Shown here: piece after piece, positions 35,033 to 43,022 of the stretch
Numbering within the stretch: the stretch's first letter is position 1
Layout: each line of letters begins with the position of its first letter
Assembly: GCA_937943605.1 (NCBI GenBank)
Contig: CALEAW010000084.1
Span: 32,122-96,121, forward strand
Source: an uncultured Sutterella sp.
GTDB lineage: Bacteria; Pseudomonadota; Gammaproteobacteria; Burkholderiales; Burkholderiaceae_F
Length of the DNA stretch: 64,000 nucleotides
Reading direction: 5' to 3'
Made by a program: the position numbers and the translations under genes
Notes under the pieces: model-generated
Databases searched by the model: none
What the model was told of the DNA's origin: nothing
The model's input: only the letters and a program-made list of their open reading frames with translations

Positions 35033-37363
35033 ATGCGTTGGTTCCTTCGCCTCGCCCTTGGTGTCACCGTGCTGACTGTGGTCGGCACGGGTGGCGTCCT
35101 TTTGTGGGCGCATCAGCAACCTAAGCCCAAACTTATTGACGACTCGACGCAATGGTCTCAAGTGACCCTCGATCGCGAAGGGCGTTTGTTGCATTTAGCC
35201 CTTACAAAGGACGGCTACTATCGACTACCTGTCACGACAGAGGCGCTCTCTCGTGAAGCTATCGAGGCGACACTTCGTTATGAAGACCGTTACTTTTATG
35301 ACCATCCAGGCGTCAATCCTTTGTCTGTCGTCAGAGCGGCCTGGTCGACCGCGATGGGACCACGCAAAATCGGTGCATCTACGCTCACGATGCAGGTAGC
35401 AAGACGTCTACAAAACCTTGACACTCGCACGTGGCGGGGCAAACTCTCCCAAATGCTTTGGGCGCTTCGCTATGACGCGCATTACACCAAAGACGAAATC
35501 CTGAGTGCCTATTTGAGCCTCGCCCCCTATGGTGGCAATGTCGAAGGCATTGAAGCAGCGAGCCTGGTGTATTTTGGTAAACACGCGTCCCAACTCACAA
35601 CCGCTGAAGCGATTGCGCTCTCGGTGGTACCACAAAACCCAGTCAAACGCTCGCCCCTCACTGGGCAAGACTTTGATAAAGCCCGTATCGCTGCAGGCGA
35701 ACGTGCGCTTAAGTCGGGGTTCATTCATCCGCGCTTAAGCCCCATCATCACGGCGCCCCTCAAAGTACAACCTCGTTCGGCGCTCCCCTTTCATGCGCCC
35801 CACTTTGTGCGTCTTGTTGAAATCACGCATCCCAATCAGACACTCAACACCACGTTGAGTCTCTCGCTCAATGAGTCGCTCGACAAACTGCTCAAATCAA
35901 CCGTTGCGCGACTCAAACCCTATGGTGTGCCTAACGGTGCCTTGATGGTTGTCGACACACGCGACATGTCGGTCTTGGCGCATATTGGGAGCGCAGACTT
36001 TTTTGATAGCCAGATTGCTGGTGAAGTCGACGGCACACTCGCACCACGAAGCCCCGGTTCCACCCTTAAACCCTTTGTCTATGGCTTAGCGCTTGACCAA
36101 GGGCTTATTCATGCTCAATCGCTCTTGATGGATGAGCCTCGAGACTTTCATGGCTATCAGCCCGGCAACTCCGACAAACGCTATCGTGGCCCATTACATG
36201 CAACGGATGCCCTCAACGAAAGCCGCAATGTGCCGGCCATCACGTTAGCGAGTCAACTCAAACCCGACCTCTATGCCTTTTTGAATCAAGCTGGCGTGCC
36301 ACTCACACACCCGCGTGAGCATTACGGTCTCTCGATTGTGTTGGGTGGTGCAGAAGTCACCATGACTCACTTGGCTGAACTTTATTCGACGCTCGCTAAT
36401 CATGGGTTATGGCGCCAGGTTGTCCGTAGTGACGCGGATAGCGCGAAGGCAACACGCCCATTACTCTCGCCAGAAGCCGCGTGGATTGTGCGTCGTATGC
36501 TTGCTGATGGCGGCGAGACAATCAAGGTGAACGGCCTAGAGGTCCCCCTACTCTGGAAAACTGGCACCTCAAACGGCTTTAGAGATGCTTGGACAGCGGG
36601 GCTTGCAGGTCACTATGCAATTGTCGTGTGGTTAGGTAACTTTAATGGGCGACCTGGCCCCTGGTTGCAAGGCGCACTCGTTGCGCAACCGCTTTTTAAG
36701 AGCGTCGCCACACGCCTATTGACGGACCGTCAATTTGCCCTCACCCAGGACGACCTGAGAGCCTTGAATGCCCGACCACCCCTTGTGAGTGAAGAAACGG
36801 TTTGTCGTTCTACTGGCGACCTCGCCACCGACGCCGAAGGGGATGTGCGTTGCACGGACACCATGAAAGCGTGGTTTATTCCTGGACGAAGTCCCATTCG
36901 TGAAACCGGGTTTTTAAAGCCCGTTCTCATCGACAAAACGACGGGGTTACGCGCCTGTCAAGAGGGGCCAAACACCGAAATCCAGTATCTTGAACACTGG
37001 CCTACTGAATACCTACAACGCTTTTTGCAAGCGGGTATCGTTAAGCCCGCGTTGCCTGCTTGGGATCCTGCCTGTCAACGTCCGCAACAGGTGACGGGGC
37101 CCGCTCCCAAGATTCTGAGTCCTCGTGCCAAGACGCGTTACTTTACGAGTGGTAGCGACACGCCACAAGCACGTATTGTGCTTCGAGCAAGTACGCCGCC
37201 TGACGCCAAGCTCGTCTATTGGTTTGTCGGAGACCGATTGATTGATGTTACGCCATCAGGTCGTAGTCTGGTGTGGGAGGCGACGCCAGGCACCCATCAG
37301 CTGATTGCCGTTGACGACCTCGGACGCCGAACACAACGAACTGTTGAGGTTCAACAGCCTTGA
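35033..37363 (+). CDS. pbpC: Penicillin-binding protein 1C
   Basis: Bifunctional class A PBP, 776 residues, anchored by an N-terminal helix (about 5-26). The glycosyltransferase (GT51) domain has catalytic E84 in RYEDRYFYDHPGV and GASTLTMQVARRL. The transpeptidase domain has S343-T-L-K346, the SRN motif and K509-T-G. The PBP1C-specific C-terminal domain (BiPBP_C) occupies about the last 90 residues. All active-site motifs are intact. GGAG precedes ATG 35033. Co-transcription with the alpha-2-macroglobulin fits the model that the trap protects the periplasm when PbpC repairs breached peptidoglycan. Confidence 0.95.
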   Translation: MRWFLRLALGVTVLTVVGTGGVLLWAHQQPKPKLIDDSTQWSQVTLDREGRLLHLALTKDGYYRLPVTTEALSREAIEATLRYEDRYFYDHPGVNPLSVVRAAWSTAMGPRKIGASTLTMQVARRLQNLDTRTWRGKLSQMLWALRYDAHYTKDEILSAYLSLAPYGGNVEGIEAASLVYFGKHASQLTTAEAIALSVVPQNPVKRSPLTGQDFDKARIAAGERALKSGFIHPRLSPIITAPLKVQPRSALPFHAPHFVRLVEITHPNQTLNTTLSLSLNESLDKLLKSTVARLKPYGVPNGALMVVDTRDMSVLAHIGSADFFDSQIAGEVDGTLAPRSPGSTLKPFVYGLALDQGLIHAQSLLMDEPRDFHGYQPGNSDKRYRGPLHATDALNESRNVPAITLASQLKPDLYAFLNQAGVPLTHPREHYGLSIVLGGAEVTMTHLAELYSTLANHGLWRQVVRSDADSAKATRPLLSPEAAWIVRRMLADGGETIKVNGLEVPLLWKTGTSNGFRDAWTAGLAGHYAIVVWLGNFNGRPGPWLQGALVAQPLFKSVATRLLTDRQFALTQDDLRALNARPPLVSEETVCRSTGDLATDAEGDVRCTDTMKAWFIPGRSPIRETGFLKPVLIDKTTGLRACQEGPNTEIQYLEHWPTEYLQRFLQAGIVKPALPAWDPACQRPQQVTGPAPKILSPRAKTRYFTSGSDTPQARIVLRASTPPDAKLVYWFVGDRLIDVTPSGRSLVWEATPGTHQLIAVDDLGRRTQRTVEVQQP

Positions 37364-37377
37364 CAAAATCAACACAA

Positions 37378-37406
37378 AGGCCGCCTGACCTGCCATCAGA
37401 CGGCCT
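37378..37406. terminator. Terminator between pbpC and the rhodanese gene
   Basis: AGGCCGCCTGA (37378-37388) pairs with TCAGACGGCCT (37396-37406), with one mismatch. T tails are weak on both sides; it lies between convergent genes. Confidence 0.6.
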
Positions 37407-37415
37407 CATGTTTAA

Positions 37416-37745
37416 TTAACGAACCAATTCATAGGGCCACTGAATCACGCCCAAGAAATTTCGAACATCGTGGTAGCCACTTTGCGCCATGATGCGCCCC
37501 GAGACGTCGCTACGACGCCCCGAGCGGCAATACACCAACACGGTTTGCTTTAAATCTGGGGCTTGCGGCAAAACGCGACCCAACGTAATTTCACCCATCG
37601 GCACATTGATTGCACCAGGCACATGGCCCATCGCAAATTCATGCGGCTCGCGCACATCCAAGATCACAACGTCTTGGCTATCCATCAACGCCTTTGCTTC
37701 TTCTGGCGTAATGGTCTGAAATCCATCCGGTGTTTCACCAAGCAC
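37416..37745 (-). CDS. Single-domain rhodanese-like sulfurtransferase
   Basis: 109 residues, cytoplasmic. One rhodanese domain with ILDVREPHEFAMGHVPGAINVP and the active-site loop C73-R-S-G-R-R-S, which carries the persulfide cysteine and is basic as in GlpE/PspE-type thiosulfate sulfurtransferases. Physiological acceptor unknown. It stands at the end of the cvpA run, separated by a terminator, where many Betaproteobacteria have purF instead. Confidence 0.88.
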   Translation of the reverse strand: MLGETPDGFQTITPEEAKALMDSQDVVILDVREPHEFAMGHVPGAINVPMGEITLGRVLPQAPDLKQTVLVYCRSGRRSDVSGRIMAQSGYHDVRNFLGVIQWPYELVR

Positions 37746-37855
37746 GCTTATCCTCCAACTCGTTAACTGAAGTCAGCGAAATCATAGCAAATTATTCCTC
37801 TCGCAAAAAGCGCTTTTTTGTAAGCACTTGGGCACGATTCTCGCTTTTAATATAA

Positions 37856-37895
37856 CAAAAGAGGTGTTTGCTCTTCTCAACAAACACCTCTTTGA
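37856..37895 (-). terminator. Intrinsic terminator after cvpA
   Basis: A perfect 13-base stem AAAGAGGTGTTTG / CAAACACCTCTTT (plus-strand arms 37858-37870 and 37881-37893), with T-rich sequence downstream on the minus strand. Confidence 0.85.
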
Positions 37896-37913
37896 AACTT
37901 AACCACGAGACGA

Positions 37914-38420
37914 TTAAATCCCCTGAATCTTCTGACCGCGCAAGGCCTGAATCCAATCAGGCATATAGGGCATCGACCAATCGATCACAGTCTGAGCGGG
38001 GCCAATCATCACAGATTGCTGCCACATATTGCTCGAGCTGAGTTTATCGGACAACCCAAACAAAAAGACACAAGCAGCCACAACAATGATGCCTCGCACA
38101 AACCCAAAGACAGCGCCCAAGACACGGTCTTCAAAGGAGAGCGAAGCGACCTCCATCATCTTTCGCAAAATAAAACCGAAAAGGCCAACGGCAAACAAGC
38201 ATCCGACCAAAATCAAGACGGACGCAATGATGACCTTCGGGAGGTAGCCTAGACTTTCGAGCGGAATACGGTCAGCGATCTCACCCGCAAAGCTCATACT
38301 CAACATAATGCCAGCGATCCACCCCACGATGGCGAGCACTTCTCGAACGACGCCGCGCATCACGCCGACAATGGTCGAGAGCAAAAGAACCGCGCTAATG
38401 ATCCAATCAATTTCAGTCAT
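37914..38420 (-). CDS. cvpA: CvpA family inner-membrane protein
   Basis: 168 residues with four membrane helices and the family pattern WIISAVLLLSTIVGVMRGVVREVLAI at the N-terminus plus GAVFGFVRGIIVV in the third quarter. CvpA is needed for colicin V production in E. coli and influences envelope homeostasis. In Proteobacteria it normally precedes purF; here purF is absent and a rhodanese gene follows. A terminator-like hairpin separates it from dedD upstream. No strong ribosome binding site. Confidence 0.9.
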   Translation of the reverse strand: MTEIDWIISAVLLLSTIVGVMRGVVREVLAIVGWIAGIMLSMSFAGEIADRIPLESLGYLPKVIIASVLILVGCLFAVGLFGFILRKMMEVASLSFEDRVLGAVFGFVRGIIVVAACVFLFGLSDKLSSSNMWQQSVMIGPAQTVIDWSMPYMPDWIQALRGQKIQGI

Positions 38421-38450
38421 GAGATAGAAAGAGGCACAAAAGAAAAAACA

Positions 38451-38487
38451 GAAAAAATAAGCGCAGATCCCACAAGAACCTGCGCTT
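38451..38487 (-). terminator. Terminator between dedD and cvpA
   Basis: On the minus strand AAGCGCAG...CTGCGCTT (plus arms 38459-38466 and 38480-38487), with extra inner pairs, followed by ATTTTTTCTGTTTTTT. Confidence 0.78.
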
Positions 38488-38522
38488 TGGATGTTGATGC
38501 GTATTCTATCTGAAAACGCTTC

Positions 38523-39713
38523 TTATTGGTTACCCACAATGAGTTTACCCGTGTGGCCTGTGAGTGCCAACGTACCTTGTACGCCTCGCGCTTCTTCTTG
38601 CGTCTTATATAGACCTACGCGTACGCGCCAGATGACACCGGCTTTTTGTTCAAGCGCAAGCTTATAGGCTGGTAACCCCTGATTCGTCAATTCACGCACC
38701 AGACGATCGGCATTACGCTCACTGCTCGTTGCCAAAACCTGCACGAAATAGCCTTTACCTGTCGGCGCCGTCAAACCCACCTTCGGTTTAGGTTGCTCTG
38801 GTTTCTTTGCGACTTCGGGCTTAGGCTCTGGCTTTTTCTCGGGCTTGGCGTCCATTTTGACGGGCTGACGCGCTTCATTTTGCAAATTCGCCTTCGCGGT
38901 TGACGTTTCTTTGTCCACAGAACTCGGCATCACGTCAATGTCACCAGAACTCCCTTGATCGGGACGTGGATCGGCTTTCGTTTCAAGTGTAGTCGTTGCT
39001 TTTTCTGTGATCGCCGGAATCTCAGTCGAGAGATCCGACTTCGGTAAGTCGCCTTCTTTATCAAGTAAGAAGGGGGCAAGCACAATCACCAAGACCATCA
39101 GAGCTGCCGCGCCCACTAAACGGTAACGGGTGCGTTGACGCTGCTCGTAGAGTTCTTCATTGATCGGATCATCCAGATCTTCGTCCATCGCCGTCTGCTT
39201 TTGGAAGCGTCCAAAGAAGAACCCTTTTTTCTTGGGCTCTTCAGCCGGCGCCTGAACCTCCGAAGAATCAGGCTCCACGGGTTTTGGCTTTTTGGGGGCA
39301 GAGGGTGCAGGAGCACTCCCAGACTCACCCAATACTGGAGCATCATTCGGATCGTACGCTGGCATCACCTTCGGATTTGAAGACGACATCATCGGTTCGA
39401 CACGAGAGGTCGCCGAAGAGGACAGCATGGACTCAACGACGGGCTTCGTCACCGCGGGCTTCGGCTGCAAGGGTTGCGTGGACGTCAGAGGATCAGACGC
39501 TTGCGGCGTTGGTGTCGGCGTCACGGGTGGCACGGCGGCCCCTGGCATCCCTTTTGCACGCTCATCGCCCACAACAGCAAAGGCTGGTGGCTCTTCTCCT
39601 GTAGGCTGAACGTCCCATGGAGCCGGTGCATCGTCCCCCATTTGAGGCTCGATACGCACGTCGCCCGCTGTTTCTTCGGGCTTATCTTTTTTGAAGGGAT
39701 TAGGAAACTGCAT
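38523..39713 (-). CDS. SPOR-domain cell-division protein, DedD-like
   Basis: 396 residues, bitopic. A long Pro/Ser/Glu-rich cytoplasmic region (1-195) is followed by a membrane helix at about 198-217, then a Lys/Pro-rich periplasmic linker and a C-terminal SPOR domain (about 318-396, GYFVQVLATSSERNADRLVREL...WRVRVGLYKTQEEA). SPOR domains bind denuded peptidoglycan at the division septum. Position between folC and cvpA marks it as the DedD equivalent. E. coli DedD is only about 220 residues with a tiny cytoplasmic part, so the long N-terminal region is unusual. Confidence 0.85.
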   Translation of the reverse strand: MQFPNPFKKDKPEETAGDVRIEPQMGDDAPAPWDVQPTGEEPPAFAVVGDERAKGMPGAAVPPVTPTPTPQASDPLTSTQPLQPKPAVTKPVVESMLSSSATSRVEPMMSSSNPKVMPAYDPNDAPVLGESGSAPAPSAPKKPKPVEPDSSEVQAPAEEPKKKGFFFGRFQKQTAMDEDLDDPINEELYEQRQRTRYRLVGAAALMVLVIVLAPFLLDKEGDLPKSDLSTEIPAITEKATTTLETKADPRPDQGSSGDIDVMPSSVDKETSTAKANLQNEARQPVKMDAKPEKKPEPKPEVAKKPEQPKPKVGLTAPTGKGYFVQVLATSSERNADRLVRELTNQGLPAYKLALEQKAGVIWRVRVGLYKTQEEARGVQGTLALTGHTGKLIVGNQ

Positions 39714-39750
39714 GACGACAACCTCTTTAGGAAATCAAATACGAGCCACT

Positions 39751-41085
39751 TTAACGATGAATACCTTCGCGATCAAAAACCTCGAGCGCAGCAGTCACCG
39801 TTACAAACGAACCGAATACAACGATTCTAACAGTCGAGTTCTGATCTGACCCCGCTTGGAAACTATTTTTTGCTAAGTTGGCCTCACGACGTGCGCCAGC
39901 CAAAGCGCTTGCCACATCATCATAGGTCGTGATCACGTCGCTTGAAATACCCGCTTCAAGCATCGCGGTCTTTAATTGGTCAGCCGTCGCAGCACGCGGT
40001 CCCGTTAAGGACGCCACGTGCCATTCGTCAAACGCATCCGCCAAGATATGCATCACGCCCGCCATATCCTTGTCGGCCAACATCCCGACAACCGCGATTG
40101 TGCGTTCATTCGGCTGACGGGTTTTGATGACATTCGTAAAGAGGACTTCTGCCGCCTGCGGGTTGTGACCCACGTCGATAATGGTGGGGACTGGATCGTC
40201 AGTGATATGTTCAAAGCGGGCTGTCAGTCGCACGGTCTTTAAGCCCGTCGCAATGTCATCTTGTGTCACAGGCACGCGTCCCATCAAAGAAGCGACAACG
40301 GCCAACACACCCCCCGCATTGCTGTACTGATTAACACCGACCAAAGCGGGTTCGGGCAAGTCCTGAAAAAGCGTCGCGCCCATCGAGAACGTAAAGCGCC
40401 CGTTATCTTTGACCGTCACGCGCCAATCTTCGTTGGCAAAACGACGCACGGCACCAATTTTTTCGACATAGTCACGCACAGTGGACGGCACCAACGGGTC
40501 AGCGCAAACAGCTGGACAACCCGCACGATAGATATGCGCCTTTTCAAAGCCGATGGCTTCACGCGTATGCCCCAAGAAAGCCACGTGGTCAACCCCAATC
40601 GTCGAAATCACGGCGGCGTTCCCGTCGATACAGTTGATGGCATCCAAGCGACCACCCAAACCAATTTCGAGGATCACGACATCGAGCTTAGCGTCTAAGA
40701 AAATCTTGAGTATCGCCAAGGCCGTGTATTCGAAGTAAGAGAGCGTCATTTCAGCGCGCGCCGCTTCGACCTCACGGAAAGCCTTCATGAGACACTCATC
40801 GCTCACTTCGCGGCCATTCACCACACAGCGTTCATTGAGACGAATCAAGTGGGGCGACGTGTGCATCCCAGTCGTGTAGCCTGCGGCGCGATAGATGCTT
40901 TCAAGCATGGCACAGGTCGAGCCTTTACCATTGGTACCCCCAACCGTAATCACCGTCTGTGACGAAAAATCCAACCCCAAACGTTGAATCATCGTTTGCA
41001 TACGTTCGAGCCCCATGTCGATGGGCTTCGAATGAAGCACTTCAATGTGGTTAAGCCAAGCATCAAGATTAGTCGCGTCAAACAT
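39751..41085 (-). CDS. folC: Bifunctional dihydrofolate synthase/folylpolyglutamate synthase
   Basis: 444-residue Mur-ligase-family cytoplasmic enzyme that adds glutamate to dihydropteroate and extends folate polyglutamate tails. P-loop VGGTNGKGSTC at 48-58, HTSPHLIRLNERCVVNG, the ISTIGVDHVAFLG segment with its metal-binding His, and DVGHNPQAA in the C-terminal domain. Lies between accD and dedD, the usual Betaproteobacterial order, but separated from accD by a terminator. Confidence 0.94.
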   Translation of the reverse strand: MFDATNLDAWLNHIEVLHSKPIDMGLERMQTMIQRLGLDFSSQTVITVGGTNGKGSTCAMLESIYRAAGYTTGMHTSPHLIRLNERCVVNGREVSDECLMKAFREVEAARAEMTLSYFEYTALAILKIFLDAKLDVVILEIGLGGRLDAINCIDGNAAVISTIGVDHVAFLGHTREAIGFEKAHIYRAGCPAVCADPLVPSTVRDYVEKIGAVRRFANEDWRVTVKDNGRFTFSMGATLFQDLPEPALVGVNQYSNAGGVLAVVASLMGRVPVTQDDIATGLKTVRLTARFEHITDDPVPTIIDVGHNPQAAEVLFTNVIKTRQPNERTIAVVGMLADKDMAGVMHILADAFDEWHVASLTGPRAATADQLKTAMLEAGISSDVITTYDDVASALAGARREANLAKNSFQAGSDQNSTVRIVVFGSFVTVTAALEVFDREGIHR

Positions 41086-41130
41086 GACGATGTGTCTCCA
41101 TCACGGTGTCCCTACGATAAGGCCAACACC

Positions 41131-41181
41131 AAAATAAAAGAGCCGCTCGGTATAGGCTCGCTGCCCACCCTTGGCGGCTCT
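41131..41181 (-). terminator. Intrinsic terminator after accD
   Basis: On the minus strand AGAGCCGC...GCGGCTCT (plus arms 41139-41146 and 41174-41181), with a further GAGC/GCTC-like interior, followed by TTTATTTT. Confidence 0.72.
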
Positions 41182-41228
41182 CATCAACCATTGGTTTAAT
41201 TGTATCCGACATACGGCGTCGGATGGTT

Positions 41229-42104
41229 TTATGCACCTACAACAGGCGGCTTACGCAGTAAGTGTTGCGTCAAGGCAGAAATGCGAGAACGCATTTCGCG
41301 ACGGTCAACGATCATGTCGATCTGCCCCTTAGCGAGCAAGAATTCAGCGCGCTGGAAGCCTTCAGGCAACTTTTCACGCACCGTTTGCTCAATCACGCGT
41401 GGTCCCGCAAAACCAATCAAGGCGCGCGGTTCAGCAATCACCACGTCACCCATAAAGGCAAAAGAAGCCGAAACCCCACCCATGGTCGGATCGGTCAACA
41501 CCGAAATAAAGGGGAGCCCAGCTTTATGAAGGCGCGTAATGGCAGCTGTGGTTTTCGCCATCTGCATCAAAGAAAGTAAGCCTTCTTGCATACGAGCGCC
41601 ACCCGAAGCCGAGAAGCAAACAAACGGCGCACGACGAGCAATCGCCTCGTCCACAGCACGCGAGAATCGCTCGCCAACCACGCTACCCATGGAACCACCC
41701 TGGAAGCGGAATTCAAAGGCCGCCGCCACGATCGGTTGACAACGCAGGGTACCGGCCATAGCAATCAAGGCATCCGTTTCACCCGTCGATTCCACAGCAG
41801 CTGCCAAACGCTTAGGATAAGGCTTACTATCCACAAAGCCCAACGGGTCCACACTGCGAACGTTCTCGGCGATTTCAACAGCGCTATCTGCGTCTAAGAA
41901 CCCCAACAGGCGTGCACGAGCACCAATACGATGATGGTGACCGCACTTAGGGCAGACCTGCAGACTAGAACACAATTCTTCCGTATAAAGGGGTTGCTCG
42001 CAACCAGGGCACTTGGTCCAAACGCCTTCAGGAATCGGGCTCGTCTTACGTTCAGGCGCATCTTCGCGCTTAATCTTCGGCAGAATGTGGGTAATCCAAC
42101 TCAT
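41229..42104 (-). CDS. accD: Acetyl-CoA carboxylase carboxyltransferase subunit beta
   Basis: 291 residues. With AccA it transfers carboxyl from biotin-BCCP to acetyl-CoA to make malonyl-CoA for fatty acids. N-terminal C4 zinc finger C32/C35/C51/C54 (KCPGC...VCPKC), then the crotonase fold with FQGGSMGSVVGERFSRAV, FSASGGARMQEG and DPTMGGVSASFA. E. coli AccD uses this zinc finger to bind its own mRNA. A clear hairpin lies in the leader here, and no good ribosome binding site is visible before ATG 42104. truA lies upstream with no trp genes between. Confidence 0.95.
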   Translation of the reverse strand: MSWITHILPKIKREDAPERKTSPIPEGVWTKCPGCEQPLYTEELCSSLQVCPKCGHHHRIGARARLLGFLDADSAVEIAENVRSVDPLGFVDSKPYPKRLAAAVESTGETDALIAMAGTLRCQPIVAAAFEFRFQGGSMGSVVGERFSRAVDEAIARRAPFVCFSASGGARMQEGLLSLMQMAKTTAAITRLHKAGLPFISVLTDPTMGGVSASFAFMGDVVIAEPRALIGFAGPRVIEQTVREKLPEGFQRAEFLLAKGQIDMIVDRREMRSRISALTQHLLRKPPVVGA

Positions 42105-42122
42105 GACTTTGTGTATTTATAA

Positions 42123-42171
42123 GCTCGTTTCATTAAAAACGAGCGTTCATCGTTAAACTGCGGCAATTATA
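42123..42171 (-). promoter_or_regulatory. accD promoter and leader hairpin
   Basis: On the minus strand TATAAT (42171-42166) is a perfect -10 box with no good -35. The short leader then contains a perfect eight-base stem, GCTCGTTT/AAACGAGC (plus 42123-42144), ending 18 bases before the start codon. A second GC hairpin with a T6 loop (42181-42198) lies just upstream of the -10 and may end truA transcription. Confidence 0.5.
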
Positions 42172-42218
42172 TCGCGTGGCGCGGGCAAAAAAGCCCGCCA
42201 AACCATCGACCTTACAGA

Positions 42219-43022
42219 TTAGCCTACATGCTCAAACTTGGGATCTGTCCATCCAAAAGGACTCGGACCCGTCGCAGGGATATTCGGATCTTCGTAATTA
42301 ACCCCCATCAAGTAGAGCCCATTCGGACTAAACGTGGGGGCAGCCACGTGACGGCTTTTCGCACGCAAGACTTCGTCAATCCACTCGGGCTTTTCTCGAC
42401 CTGTGCCGACAAAAATTAAAGATCCCACGATATTTCGCACCATGTGCTGTAAGAACGCATTGGCTTCAATACGAACGCCCACCAAGCGTCCCATACGCGT
42501 CAACTCCAAACGATGGATCGTGCGCACAGGGCCCGCAGCCTGGCATTCTGACGCTCTAAAACTCGTAAAGTCGTGTTCGCCCAAAAGGTACTGCGCCCCT
42601 TCACGCATTCTTTCAACGTCTAAAGGTCTAAAGACCCAACCCGTCAGATCGCTCAAGACGGGCGAACGAATCGGGTCGTTATAGATCCAATACTCGTAGG
42701 TGCGCGACCTTGCCGAAAAACGCGCATTAAAGTCGTCAGGCACACGACGAGCCCAACGCACAGCGACCCCTTCAGGCAAAAAAGCATTCAAACCTCGCAC
42801 CCAATTGCGCTCTGGACGATCAGCTTCTGTATCGAGACTCACCACCTGCTGCATGGCGTGCACACCCGTATCGGTGCGACCCGCGCAAAAGGTCGGTGTA
42901 GGCACACAAAGAAAGGCTTCTAGCGCTTCTTCAATCGTTTTTTGTACGGATGGGCAAGATGGCTGAATTTGCCAACCGTTAAAGCCCGTCCCTTTATATT
43001 CAATCCCTAGGGCGATTTTCAC
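42219..43022 (-). CDS. truA: tRNA pseudouridine(38-40) synthase
   Basis: Isomerises uridines 38-40 in the anticodon stem of many tRNAs. 267 residues, with catalytic D51 in CAGRTDTGVHA, RTYEYWIYND, DFTSFRA and EANAFLQHMVRNIVG. Its ATG overlaps the fimV stop by four bases (ATGA), so translation is coupled. The fimV-truA link is conserved in Betaproteobacteria; the trpF-trpB-trpA genes that usually follow are missing. Confidence 0.95.
   Translation of the reverse strand: MKIALGIEYKGTGFNGWQIQPSCPSVQKTIEEALEAFLCVPTPTFCAGRTDTGVHAMQQVVSLDTEADRPERNWVRGLNAFLPEGVAVRWARRVPDDFNARFSARSRTYEYWIYNDPIRSPVLSDLTGWVFRPLDVERMREGAQYLLGEHDFTSFRASECQAAGPVRTIHRLELTRMGRLVGVRIEANAFLQHMVRNIVGSLIFVGTGREKPEWIDEVLRAKSRHVAAPTFSPNGLYLMGVNYEDPNIPATGPSPFGWTDPKFEHVG

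Noticed and set aside
37804..37819. AAAAAGCGCTTTTTT palindrome between cvpA and the rhodanese gene
   Set aside because: Too short a GC core for a terminator, and a better one lies just upstream (37856-37895). It may be chance.
42181..42198. GCGGGC-T6-GCCCGC hairpin as a standard truA terminator
   Set aside because: The T run is in the loop rather than after the stem, so it is not a classical terminator.
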